DNA of 64,000 nucleotides, taken from positions 2,355,951 through 2,419,950 of the forward strand of contig PTFA01000029.1 of the NCBI GenBank assembly GCA_003342895.1, read 5' to 3'. The notes below the pieces were generated by a model. The model ran no database searches. It was given only the letters and a program-made list of their open reading frames with translations, and was not told the origin of the DNA. Of this stretch, positions 23,081 through 34,799 are shown in pieces; positions within the stretch are counted from its first letter, which is position 1, and each line of letters begins with the position of its first letter. Made by a program: the position numbers and the translations under genes. The DNA comes from Casuarius casuarius. Its lineage: Eukaryota; Chordata; Aves; Casuariiformes; Casuariidae.

Positions 23081-25080
23081 GATTATAAAGCTTTCCTGGA
23101 GAATGACTCCAGCAGAGAGGATCTTTACCCCAACCACAAAGCAGCTAGACCTGGTCGTAGAAGTGGGTAAGGAGCAGGAAGGAATACAGCTAGGGCATGC
23201 TATCTTGTAGTTTCTCTGCTGTTGCAACACCCATTGCAAATACAGCACCCACGTGAGTTAAGGCAGCTTTCCAGACTTGCTGCAAGCTAAACGAGTCCCT
23301 CAGGACCTCCATGAAGGGGAACTGTAAACTTCTCTCCTTGCACCAGAGTTTGGCCCAGCACAGCAACAAGTTGGGACAGATGGCACCAGGCTGCCTCCTC
23401 AGCACATGGCAGACAAGTATGAAATGTGAGCAAGGGGGCAACCCACATGAAGGCCTTCAAGCATGCTCAGAAATGCATCTTTAAGCCCCAAAAGCACAAA
23501 AAAACAGCAATTCTTTAGGAATTGAAAAGGTATATTAGGATACTGAAGCAAAAGAGCCCGCAGCTCAGGTTGGGAAGGTTACTTGGGGGAAAAGATTTAA
23601 CAGTGTGCTGCATTTGGGATGTTCTGGACATTCAAGTGTGGTTGACTGAGTTACTTTTTAAAATAAGAGGTTGTTAGTTTGTTTTCAAACTATTCACTAA
23701 CCTGAGACCTGAAATGGGAGGTTGGTCTTCCCTTCTCACACATCAGCCAGCCATATCCAGCCCCTAGTTGCAGCTGTCTAAGTGGAAAGCACAGCAGCTC
23801 ACTTCTTGTTGGCCAGTCTAAAATAATATAGATTTCAAGACAAAGCTCAGGTATGATTTTTTCCCCGCTTTCAAAAAAGGACAGCTGTTTCTAAGTAAGT
23901 AAAAATCACTTATTTTTCTTCCCTATCCAAATTATTTATTTTCTAGGTTCTTACCAACACTTGTTAGTCCTCATCTGCAAGACCTGCAAGAGTGATTTTT
24001 ACTTAGATGACAGATAGAACCAAAATGCCAAGGTGGGCTTGGGAGCTCATGCTCCCACAAATGTTGGCACCTAGGTTTTAATGAGCTAGCGCTGCTTAGG
24101 ACTTTGAAAGCAATGCCTTGAGAAGCCGAGACACACAAGCTGCAAAGGAGCAGCTTTCTGCTTGGATGTGTAGTATTTCCGAGAAAAGGACATGCTGTTC
24201 TCCGCCACCTCTAAAAACAAAACTGATTCTGTCATTTCCATGTTTGTTTTGCCATATCTGATATTTTTAAATTGTTTATTAAATACAGCGGTGATTTAAT
24301 TGAATGTTTGGAATAGCAAGAGATCTGTGCTATTGGCTTGAGCCAAGAGCCAGAAGGCACGCAGAAAAACTTCCCCCACCGCGCTGCCGTTGCCAGGCCT
24401 CCATGGCTTGCAGAAAATCCTTTTCTGAGCACCCAGTATGAAACCTTCTCACTGTGCCCCCACAGACTGGGATGAAACTGCTGTGAGAAGCTGTGTCAGA
24501 GTCTGAACTCATTTAAACTCTAGAGCCAATGCACAGAGAGCCTTATCTATAATTTCACACTATTTGTCAAAAATCGTTTTCCAAATCCTATCATAAGCAC
24601 AATATAGGAAGACTCCTCTCCTCACTGCACTTATCGAGACCATGGGACTTGTGCTGGAGTACTATTACGCTGAAAACTATTAAAATGAAAGCTCATAAAA
24701 TTTCATTGTGGGAATGACCAAATATAAAATGTATACAGCAAAACAGTTGCAAAAAAAACCTTAAAGATCTCATTTCAGGAAAATGAAAATGCAGGATTTT
24801 CAGTCTGGAAACTGAAGGAAAGACTGTGCTTATGTAACTATAATGCTAAAACAAGTATGAGAAAATATGGAGATCAGCTTTGTAATAATGAAATAAGGTC
24901 AATGCAAATTAAGTGATTGCTTACATAAACTACATTAAACAAAAACAACATTAAAATTACAATATTAAGACATAAATCCACAAAAGGGGAATTCTGAATT
25001 AAGTCAACTATTTTCTTAATGCAATTCTTACAAAAATGTCACTTTTGCAAAAAGATACCTTATTCCCAAGCACATTTTCT
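23081..25080. other. Non-coding stretch
   Basis: No supported gene or repeat. Open frames are short and overlap on both strands. Confidence 0.5.
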
Positions 25081-25084
25081 TCCC

Positions 25085-25440
25085 ATGTACCAGGCCCCGC
25101 TTGCAGCGGTCCCGCTGCGGGGCTCGAGGCAACCGTGGGAGATGCACCCCAACAGCCCCGGAGCAGACCCCGATGGGGAAAATGAGCAATAGGGGATGAG
25201 CCGAGGGCTGAGCACTTGACGGCTTTGCTGAAATGGGGGGGACGAGCCGCTCCGAGCAACGTCTCGCCCCTGCTCAGGGTTGAAGGCTGACGCGAGCTGC
25301 CGGCACGAGACGTCCTCGGGCACCTTGGCCAAGCTGCGCCTGGCCCTCGGCCGGGCAGGGCCCAGCCGGGAGGTGAGAATGCCCGCCCTGCACAAAGGGG
25401 AGCCCGCGGCCACCGAGGCGCGGGAGCCTTCACTGGAAGG
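25085..25440 (+). promoter_or_regulatory. Small orphan CpG island with splice-donor-like site
   Basis: By hand count about 31 CpG lie in some 350 bp of roughly 64% GC, close to the number expected from base composition, whereas the flanks are CpG-poor. On the plus strand GGAG followed by GTGAGA at 25,369-25,378 is a strong 5' splice-site match, so this could be the first exon of an alternative transcript or long non-coding RNA. A 165-codon minus frame over the island has no recognisable domain. Confidence 0.5.
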
Positions 25441-27690
25441 CAAAGGGACGGAGGAGAGGGAAGGGGCAAAGAAGCGAAAAAGGACAGAAATGACAAGGCA
25501 GGCATGCACTAGGTGCCAAGAGAAACAAAACAGAAAGCTGGCAGGAGAAATGTGATGTAATGGAAAGGCATGAGGAGGCAAAAACTGAGAAAAGCAAGGA
25601 GGAACAAAGAAAACCGCTTACTGAATTTTAGGAGAAGACACTGGTCTCTGGAAGACTCCCATTTAGACAAAGCCTTCCTTCAGCTTCAAAATTCCCTGTA
25701 CAGAAATGTGGATGAGAACAATTTTCCTTCTGCTCCCGACCAAACAAATTGGAACATGCCCTATAACAAAAGCTACCGAAGCAAAAGTCAGCACTGGCAC
25801 AAGAACAAATGGCTCTGAACGGGCCACAAATGCTTTTAAGGTGGAAGTGAGAAGTGAGGTTCTGGAGCCGCAAGGGGCAGCAGCTTAATTCCGTACGAAA
25901 TGGAGCAGCATGCATTCATTAAAGGGATTATATAGCGTGATCATCTGCAAAGGCAAGGAACCTGTCTCAACAGCCCCAGAGACCCCCACCTATATCCGCA
26001 AATCCCATTGAGCTTTCTGAGCCTCCCTTTTTGCCAGCTTCTCGTGCTTCCCTGGACTCAGCAGCACCACGCTTGAAGAAAAAGGACAAAGGCGTAAAAT
26101 AAATTTAGAAACTATTAATGTAATGCCATACATATTTATACTCTTACACTGATAAGACCAACTTTTTCGCTTATGAATATAGGGCCAATCAAGCACTGCA
26201 AAAGAGCACACAGATCAGTCCCAAAATAATGCTTTATGTATATTTCAGGAATGAGCCTTAACTATACTTAGGATAAGGAATTTATCTTCATGTGATGAGC
26301 CTGACCTCATCAGCTACAAAGGGAGCAGTTATGAGCAAGCAGACACTTCTCATCTGCAAAGTCCAAATCACCAGTATATTTCATATATTTAAAGTACTGA
26401 TGTGGGACCCATTGCCGTAGCGTCTGGGTGCCTCGTAGTCTGCCTAAAAATAAACAAATATCAGTTACCCAAGTGAGTGACTCATAATCATACACAAGCC
26501 CCTTGCAGTGTGAGCGGGTTGGCTAATTAACTCAAAGCCTGACTAACAGATGATCCTTATAGTACCTCCAACTATCATCAAACCACTTTAATTATTACGT
26601 GCTAAAGGGCCAAAGTGCACAAAGCTAGTAAATGAATCTCCCCCTTCCTTCCCACATCATATGCCAGAAAAACATCACTGTATGCAGAGCAAAACTCAAC
26701 CCTATTGACAAGCAGCATTCACAGAGCTGTCCCCTACTTGAAACATGGGTAGAGGGGCAGCTTTTTGTTTCATCCTAGCACCAGCAAAAATGTGCTATTG
26801 CAAATCTTCACCAAGCCATGAAGCCAACATAAAATTCAATATGTTCTTCAGATACTTGCCATGATGTTAGGGCATCCTTGACTTCAGTCTACATTTTTTA
26901 AAAATCTCTCATATATATATATAGACACACACATCAATATGTAAACATACAGATACACAGAACTACATGTAACTTTTTGTGCTAGGGAGCTTTGCTGGCA
27001 AGCATGGGCATCTTTGCTGTCCTTTGACTGAGTACAAGCTCTATCACTCCCAGCAATGTTAGTTTAGCAGTTGTTCAAAAATTTAAAAAAAAAAAAATCT
27101 GATCTTAATTTCCTTAAAAAGCCATCATATTCAATTGTTCAAAAACAAAAGAAATAGCTCATTTTTCTCTCTCTCTCTCTTTTTAATATACAAAACCTCG
27201 CATCATCTCTCCATGAAGCGTTACAGTTGGCCATCTTTAAAGTGCACTTTAAGCCCACTTCATGCTCCAGAAGCTGGCTGCTTTCTGGTCCAAGCTACTC
27301 CTCTGGGCTAGAAAGGGGAGGAAGGTGGGTCCTGACAGACACTGCCCAGCTACAGCCAGCAGCTATAATTGCACTTCCCCTTACTTTGCTCTCACCTTCT
27401 CCAGGCCAAACCCCACAACTCTCATGCAGGGAAAACTCTTTGCAAGTCAATACAGAGCTGCCTCTCCAAAGTCAATGCGAATCGACTTTTTCAGCGTGTC
27501 TGCAGGTACTGGCCACAGTCGCTTTTTGACATCCTGCATTACACAGGCTTTGTGTGTACAAATGAGTGAAGTTGCTCCCTGGCGACTGACTTGAAGAGAC
27601 TTATTACTACTAACAGCTGCAGGAACTCTCTCTCTGCTCAAGAGATGAAAATGTGTGTTTTGGAGCCAAAGAACCGGACAGTCAGAGTAA
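25441..27690. other. Non-coding stretch with candidate conserved element
   Basis: At about 26,220-26,640 there is a stretch of mixed AT content with TAATTA at about 26,524, a TGACTCAT, ATAAACAAATA and ATCATCAAACC, which looks like developmental enhancer DNA. An (AT)n tract lies at about 26,911-26,923 and a CT repeat at about 27,166-27,181. No exon is supported. Confidence 0.35.
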
Positions 27691-27693
27691 AAT

Positions 27694-27733
27694 CCACTGA
27701 AGTCAATGATAAAACTCCTACCGACTTCAGTGG
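27694..27733. repeat. Palindromic core of an old amniote interspersed repeat
   Basis: CCACTGAAGTC (27,694-27,704) is followed 18 bp later by its exact reverse complement GACTTCAGTGG (27,723-27,733), and the right part continues as GAGCGGGAATTCACC. Sequences of the form 'CCACTGAAGTCAATGG...GACTTCAGTGGGAGCAGGATTTCACC' are widespread in reptile and bird DNA and look like remains of a palindromic, possibly MITE-type element. I recognise the pattern but cannot name the family with certainty. Confidence 0.5.
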
Positions 27734-28010
27734 GAGCGGGAATTCACCGCTTCTCCTAGTTACTCATAGATACATGCAGCTGTATTATTAAATTTGTGGA
27801 TTCTTGACAGTTCACACCCGGAGGGTCTATTCCGCAGCCTTGCAGCACACATACAGAGTAATGTCGGGTGTAAGATCAGAGCTCAAATCACACAAAGTGG
27901 TCTCATATCTCAATCAATCCTAACATTGTACTCAACAGAAGTATATGCAGGCCAGCACTATCTAACGAATGAGAAAAACCTCTGGTCTCATCACGGTTTC
28001 TATGGGGCCC

Positions 28011-28034
28011 ACTGAACTGAACTGAACTGAACTG
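28011..28034 (+). repeat. (ACTGA)n pentanucleotide repeat
   Basis: Four perfect ACTGA units followed by ACTGG form a short simple tandem repeat. Confidence 0.9.
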
Positions 28035-28039
28035 GAACT

Positions 28040-31000
28040 ACTGTTTAGGGCTAAATGCAGATTGGCGCTACTTCCCTTTGCATTGCTACTTGAATTTTCT
28101 GTCAGCATTCCCAAATGTTTGAAAACAAAGATAATGGAGTTTTCACTTTATTGACTATTTCAAAGCAATGCTCACTAGGGCCTACATAATTATTTAAGTG
28201 GGAAAATGCAACAGCTCAAAAAGTGCCTTTAGTTTCATCAGTGGTTGAGCTGCGCACTTTATTTGTGTCATGAAAAATATCATTAAAGTAAGTAGGACTT
28301 TGTTCTATGTTATCCTTCAAAAGGCATTTTTTGTAGGAGTTATGCAAGTACATGAAAATGAATGGAAAAATGTGCTGTAGAGGCAAACGCTATGCTTACC
28401 ACAAAAGCCACCCCAAAGAAAAAAATTCCCCAACATTGTTTTGTACAGATTTTGTTCCATGCAGAATAATTAGCATGGATGGTGCAAATCTACAGTTCTC
28501 TGACCTGACCAAAGTCTGAACAAAGACAAGAAAATCTTTATGCTGTGGGTTTTTTCCTTTTATTTTAACACGTTTCTAAATTTCTTGGGACATTGTCAGC
28601 CTGATACTGGCAATTTCACGTGCTACACCTGACCCTTTCCTCTCCAATTAATGCTTTTGTAGATATATAATTGCAGTTTCATTTTTAGCTTCCTTTTCAT
28701 TCTACAAGAGAGCCATCCAGAACTACGAGGGAAATCAAATAGCTGATTTTACATGAAAGTAACACCGAAACTGACTACACAGAACATATCCTCAAATCCA
28801 CACGCCAGAAGAATAAAGACAATTTAGTTACTTTGGGTGAAAGAATACGCAGAAGTGTGATGCTGCAGTTGGTAACATCCTTTCAACATTAGCAAAAGCT
28901 GACAGTTTGTGTTGGGGGGTCAACACTTTCTTTACCTCTAAGTAATGGGATTTTCTCATTTAATGAAGGTACATACACCTCCCTCTATCATCGAGATGGA
29001 TTTTTTTTCACTTCTATTAAGGAAAGCAAGAGATGGCATGAAATATTAGAAAACCTGTGGCACAAAGACAAAGGATGAATTTAAAACAAAAAAACAAAGT
29101 AAAAATTTTATTTCTGTCTGAAATACCGCATTTGTGCCAACGTACTCTAGTGCTATGACATTACAGTGCAGTAAAGTGAACTGAGCCACTAAAATTACTA
29201 AGGGAAAACGACTTCTGCTGTAACTCCCACCCTGGGACTCGTGTCTGGGTTTGTGTTTTGAATGCTATTTTTTTTAAGCCCCTGCGCAGAAAAAGATCTT
29301 CTTTAGCTTTTTTTATTTCACTGTCTAAAAAGGAATGTGTTGCTCTTGTCTGGGTGAAGCCCTGGGGCAGAAGAAGAGCCCTTGCCCAGGGGACTCCTCG
29401 CATGGGCACCCTTGGGGTGAGCCCTTCCCTTTGGGTCCTGCGATGGCAGGGAAGGTGCTCCCCGCTTCTCCGTCTCCCTCCCTTGGTTCCCAGTAGCTCA
29501 AAGACGATGCTCTCGCACAGGGACCTTGGCCATTGCTCACCCATTAAGCAATTCCTCCAGCACCCAGAGGACATGGACTCAGCCCCTGTCTCCCTTGGCT
29601 GTCTACCCAAGCAAGGAGAGAAATGAGTTATATCTGCCAAACCTACAGAAGTGCACTCCAGAAAATACAGCTATGCTCCATCCATGTATTGCACATGTGC
29701 TCTGGACCACACCAGCCCAGGGAGATCAGGGTTTCCTCCAAGCAGAAGCACTTCCCAGGTGCTACAGACACATTAGTGGCTGAACCAGATCCAAAATTGG
29801 ATCTTAAGTCCACTTGGGGCCAGAAATACATGTGTCTGTATGAGCTCAGTGGGCCCTGCACCATCTTGTTCCCTGACTGCAGCCCTCAGATACCTTTTGA
29901 GCACCATCAGCACCAGTGAAACCACATCAGTACCAGTGCCGGTTCACTGAGCCAGCGCATACTCTCAGACATTGAACGCAATCCTAAGGTGTCCTGGTAC
30001 CTTGTCACCAACCATGTCTCAGACCACTGCCGCTAAATGTCCTGGTGCTCCTCTGACAAAGCCCTTAGTCTTTGCGTTTTACTTACCCCTACGAAGGTAA
30101 AGCTACTCCCTTTCTCCTGCCTGCGTCTGTCCGACTCTCTCAGTAACTGCAGAGGTTCAAAAGCACGTAGTGGAGCATCCCCAAAACCTGGGGTTTGTTT
30201 CTTCTTTTTCCAGTAACAGAAACATATATTGGTCTGCTAGTGGTTGATTTTTGCTTTAAGAAGGATATCTTTTCCTTTCTGAACGCCCTGGTGGAAACGC
30301 AGCTTATGGCAGCGTCCTTTGGCTGGAAAATCTCAGACCGGCTCTTGGAAGAGAGCAAACAGTGCCAGCAAAGTTCTCCCCAAGTGATATAGCTGCATCT
30401 GCACAGCGACATTCGCCAGCACGGCTATTTTTTGGCCAGAGAAGGGACTAAAGGCACCGCTCTGACCAACGAAACCAAGCTGGCACATCTTGGAAGCACA
30501 GGCTGTTCCATCTCTAATGGGCATCCGGCTCCTCTGTCTCCCTTCTCCATCCCCACTTTCTCCCGCCACACTTACACGCAGTTTCATGCCTGCCCGAGAG
30601 GAGAAGGGATATATTGCTAGCTCATCGTGAGGCTAAAGACAAAATGTCTAGTGTAAACAAATACAAAGACCCTGTGGGAGATGAGGGCCGTATGCTGCAA
30701 GTGAATTCACTAATTCATTCAGCCGTTCAGTCGTGCCCTCGCAGAGCCCCTTTCCCCCGCCGCAGCTGTACAGTTTTCATTGCAAACTACAAAGCTTTTG
30801 TTTCAAAGGAAAACACTTTGAATGATCTTCTCTGTGGAAAAAGATACCATTTTGTCTGTGATAGCTACAGTGCTGCTGTTTCACCTGGAGACCACTGCTG
30901 AAAGAAACATCCAGCCGAAAACCCAGCTGCAGCCTGCTCACTTTAATAAGCAGTGAACTCCATAGCTGAGTTGGGCCCACTTAATCAATAGTATTATTAA

Positions 31001-32515
31001 GCAGAGCTCATTTCTCCCCCCATCCTCCTCATCTGAAAAAGGAGAGGAGTTCAATATTGAACTCTGTGCTGTCACTGCAAAATTACGGTTTAAAGAAGTA
31101 TCGCAGAAAGGGGAAGCTGCGTAACTGTTTTGGCAGCAGCCGCAGTCTGGTCCCTCTGCACATGTTGCTGCAGTGAGGCCGGCGGGTTTCTCTGGGCCAG
31201 GGCACTCTGACATGGAGCAGCATCTATTGCAGCACCTGGGCACAGCAGCGAGTGACGGGAGACTTGGCACAGCCCGAACCCGACTTCCAGCGCTTCTGCA
31301 GGCTCACACCTCCGGTTTTGTTTTAGCAAACAGTGCTTGCTGCAGGCTGACAGCACCTGAAAAGAGGCTGTGCTTTAGGCACACATGCATGCAGGCAAAA
31401 TAAACAACCGATAGCAAAAACAAAGGACATGGAGCCGTATTTCTGCTGGCATTAAGGTAAATCCCGTAGACAGACTCTAATCCTTCTGCTTAACATATCT
31501 ACATTTCTTCCTACAGTTTAGCAAGTTAATATTCTTTGGGCAAAATACCACCATCGACATATAAGCTGACAGAAATGGTGAATTCAAAAGGCTTTGAATA
31601 ATGTTGACACGAAACCTAGCTCGATTTTAAAGCTTATAGACAATATTACATGTAACAACTGTATTGATTTCACTGAATAATAGCATTGGGTGGGGGGAAA
31701 TTGGTTTGAATAGCAGCTTTTAGGAAAACCACTCTGTAGTCCATAGTATCCGATAAAAAGCTATTGCTGGCAATCTAGACCGATGGGAGAAAAAGCTGAA
31801 TCAGAGGTGCCTGGGCTGCAGCGCCAATCTCTGCTGCAAGGGTGTGCGAATCCTGCAGCAAATTTTACTAATTCTCCTCCAGCCCTGCAGTAACAGCATG
31901 TGACTGCTTGCTGCCAGGGACAGCCCCGGGCCGCCCTGCGATCCCAGCAGAGGCAGCTCGCATCCTTCCCTTGAATGTGCAGCAGCGATCCATAAAAGCA
32001 GCCCTTGTGCTAGTAGGATTATACTGCGGAGCAAGAGGCTGCTGGGGCAGCCGGGACCGCTCAGGACAGCGGCTGGAGCTGCGCTCGGGGGGTTTTACCA
32101 GGCTGACTGCGCCAGGCTGTAGCCAGCAAAGCAAATATATCTGCAAAACTGAACTTTTGCCAGATAACATTCCCAAGCCCTACTCTGCTCTACCTCTACC
32201 ACTGCCCCAAACATCCCTATTAGGCATAGAGCTGCTTTGGGTGTTATCTGAGGGGCTTTTGCCGACAAAACTGTGCCAAGCACCCACTGCATCTCGTTAC
32301 GCCTCTGACTAGCGCACCTCTGCCAACAGCGGGCAAGGCCAGAGCCTGGCCTCAAGGAGGATACAGAGGAAAAGCCCTGGATTTGTCAAATCGGCTCACG
32401 CTCGGGGGGCCTGGATTGCATTAGGATCCGCGGAGCATCCGTCCAACCTCGGCCATTAGGTTTCCATCGGCAAATGCTGCTGCCCTGCCGGGGTGGAGCC
32501 GGTTAACAGGCCTCG
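28040..32515. other. Non-coding, with a GC-rich patch
   Basis: Positions 29,340-29,600 are GC-rich, with overlapping open frames on both strands (up to 159 codons on minus), none recognisable. Positions 31,030-31,380 and 31,860-32,510 are fairly GC-rich with scattered CpG, leading towards the island at 32,871. No exon can be defined. Confidence 0.45.
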
Positions 32516-32870
32516 TGACCTCCGCGCTCTCCGGCTCCTCTCATTCAAAGCAGCTCATAAAAGCACAGACGCTGCCAGCCACAAGCGCACTATTAGCGGT
32601 AATAGTAGCAGCACTGTTATTATTAGCTAGTCCTTTATTTATTTTTTAGGAACTTGTACCACTGGACGGCAGACCTGCCTGTAATGCTTTTGTAAGGGGG
32701 GAGGGGAGGCGGCAGACTCCCCGGCACCAAACCCATCATTAATCTATTTTGAAAACAAGATCTTGTTTTCCAAATATCGCTGCATGACTTGCTCCTATTC
32801 TGCCAACACATTTTTATGGTGGTTTGGGAGTTTTAGGGGGTTTCTTGCCGGTGGGGGAGGAGGTTAACGA
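32516..32870. promoter_or_regulatory. Candidate cis-regulatory block beside CpG island
   Basis: AT-rich motifs alternate with CpG-containing ones: a series of ATTAGC/GGTAATAG elements at about 32,590-32,630, and a perfect 20-bp palindrome at 32,751-32,770 with two inverted AAAACA forkhead-like half-sites. Its position directly left of a strong CpG island suggests a promoter-proximal element; this is inference. Confidence 0.35.
32751..32770. repeat. Perfect 20-bp palindrome
   Basis: GAAAACAAGA is immediately followed by its reverse complement TCTTGTTTTC with no spacer. A perfect palindrome of this length is rarely expected by chance in 64 kb. It could bind a dimeric transcription factor or form a small cruciform. 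Confidence 0.9.
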
Positions 32871-33392
32871 TGGATAAGCGCGCTAGCCTGCTCGGCGGCA
32901 CGTGAGGAGAGCAGGCTGCAGTCTGTGCCCTGGCACCGCGCGCGCTGCCCAGGTGAAGCCCCTCCACGCCTGGGTCTGGGCCAGTTCCCCGGGGAAGGCG
33001 CTCCGCAAGGCGCTGCAGGGCGCTGACTGCAGCGGGGCGTCTGCCCGCTCGGGTGGCCGGAGGGAACACCAGCCCCAGCCACGGGTGCGGGAGGATGCTC
33101 CTGCATCCCGGGAGCGCGGTGAACCCCGCAGAGAGCCGGCACGGCCGCCACGAAGCTCCCAGCCACGTTCTCAGCTATCACTCTGCAAAGCTCAGTTTTA
33201 CTGACGTCCCCGGCACAGCGGCTGCTTGTCCCGCGACGGCAGGACTCAGACGGGGAGTCTGTGGCTCAGACTCACCAACCTCCGAGCGGGGCTGACGCTG
33301 CAGCCCCCGCCGGAGGAGCCGTGCGTCGCAAGAGCCGCTCTGCGGAGCAGCCGGGGTACGTGCCTGCGGGCCCAACCGGTGTTTGCCGAGGG
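32871..33392. promoter_or_regulatory. Strong orphan CpG island
   Basis: By hand count about 54 CpG fall in about 520 bp of roughly 65% GC, which is about as many as base composition predicts, so there is no CpG depletion. Flanking DNA is CpG-poor. Such islands normally mark a promoter, or a Polycomb-regulated element of a developmental gene. No neighbouring exon is recognisable. Open frames on both strands (78-105 codons) show no known domain. Confidence 0.7.
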
Positions 33393-33940
33393 CAAAGGTC
33401 CTGTCTTTTCTCATTGCTATGATTAAAGATGAGTCTCGGCTACAGACTCCAATGCCGGAGATGATCTGAATGGCTTACAACGCTTCAGAGCGGAAAGGAA
33501 GCTCCAGATCTGAGCAGTGTTGATGTTCAGCAAACACTAGCGCATCAGGAAAGACAAGCTCAGGATCAAAATCTAGTTCAGTCTCCATCTGCTGTTATTT
33601 AAGGGAGATGTGTACTGTCCTGATAGGAAGAAATTATTACAGTGGGTTCATCAGTGGAGAGGCAAGAGCTCGCAGGCCAGGCCAGGCAGGAGCAGCAGAA
33701 ACAGGAGAGGACTCCCAGCCTCATTATGAAGATACTCAAAAAAAGAAAAACAATAGCATTTTAGCTAATAATTTTGGACACTGTTTTGGGAACTCCCAGT
33801 GTGCAGGAGGCATCCATTTGCCTTTTCCTGAGGTCCCTGAGGGGCTTTTGTGCAGTTATAAACATCTGGGGCAGAGTGCAAAACCTGGCTTACGCATCGG
33901 CTAGAGAGGGCAGCCCGGTCCTGTAACACAGGTTTTCTGT
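33393..33940. other. Non-coding stretch
   Basis: Nothing supported except a plus-strand A-rich tract near 33,739-33,752. Confidence 0.5.
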
Positions 33941-33944
33941 CCCC

Positions 33945-34035
33945 TGGCAGAGCTGTATCCCAGCTCGGCCACCAGCTCACCATCTGCCCCCTGCACCTCA
34001 GTTTCCCCTTCCTCCTGATCAGGCACAACCTTTGG
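33945..34035 (+). mobile_element. MIR-like SINE fragment
   Basis: CCTCAGTTTCCCC at 33,996-34,008, preceded by 'ggccaccagctcacc', resembles the conserved core of MIR/CORE SINEs. It is short and diverged. Confidence 0.4.
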
Positions 34036-34106
34036 CGAAACGCCTCCGAGCAAGAAGTGACACAGAGGCGGGAGTGCAGATGTACAGCTCGGGAAACACA
34101 CCATTT

Positions 34107-34240
34107 CCAGCGCTGCCTTTGCCTGCCCGGTGACCCTGTACGAGACACCTCTCCCCATGCCTCAGTTTCCCTCTCTGCAACATGGAGTAACACCCGCCTT
34201 TCTGATAAGAGCTTTGAAAGGTGCTCAGGGGAAGCACTGT
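34107..34240 (+). mobile_element. MIR-type (CORE-SINE) element
   Basis: The order of motifs follows the MIR consensus: 'ctgcc...ggtgaccctg' (MIR 'tgtgaccttg'), then GCCTCAGTTTCCCTCTCTGC, 'aacatggagtaacacc' (MIR 'aaaatggggataa'), and 'agctttgaaaggtgctcag' near the end, as in reptile and bird copies. It is an old, immobile SINE of tRNA origin. Confidence 0.7.
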
Positions 34241-34564
34241 CTGAGCCTTATCACGGAGAGGGGCTGCTGACCACAGCTCCATACACACTTAGCTCCTCCT
34301 CAGGTGGAGAGCGAGAAGACCACCAGCTGCCCGTTTGCAGTGAGGCTCTGCAACGGAGACGCACCGGAGGGAGAGCCTGAGATGGGAGCGGACCCTGGAG
34401 AGAGCCTGCCAGAGGGGTAAGGGCCAGGTAGATGTGCCAGCCAGGTAGCAGGGGCAGCAGAACAGACCTTAGCACCTGGTTTTCTCAATTGTGGTTGTTT
34501 AGAAAACAAGAGTAGCCCTGGGAAAAGGAAAAGAAATGAATAATGTCAGCCGAGAAGCAAGGTA

Positions 34565-34605
34565 GCTAGACAAGTCACACAGCTGGAGAAACTGAGGCAG
34601 AAACA
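34565..34605 (-). mobile_element. MIR-like fragment, antisense
   Basis: GAGAAACTGAGGCAG at 34,586-34,600 is the reverse complement of the MIR 'CTCAGTTTCTC' core, and CAAGTCACACAGCTGG lies just before it. In a normal antisense MIR these parts occur in the opposite order, so the copy is rearranged or partly coincidental. Confidence 0.35.
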
Positions 34606-34799
34606 AGCTCCGAGCAGGAATCAGCTCACTTACACTGAAAGAGCCTCTTCAGTACAGGGTCTCGTCACCTACTGAGGCTAGGACAATCTTGGCAGTTAAA
34701 AGTTCTTGTTTTCCTTCTAAATAATGCAAGACGACGCAGCTGTTGCAGGGAAGGGAGCCCTCCCTCTACGGCAGAGCCAGCGCGGATCGAGAGAACGTG

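Noticed and set aside
27237..27252. Perfect 16-bp palindrome TTAAAGTGCACTTTAA
   Set aside because: About one palindrome of this length is expected by chance in 64 kb, so it carries no weight alone.
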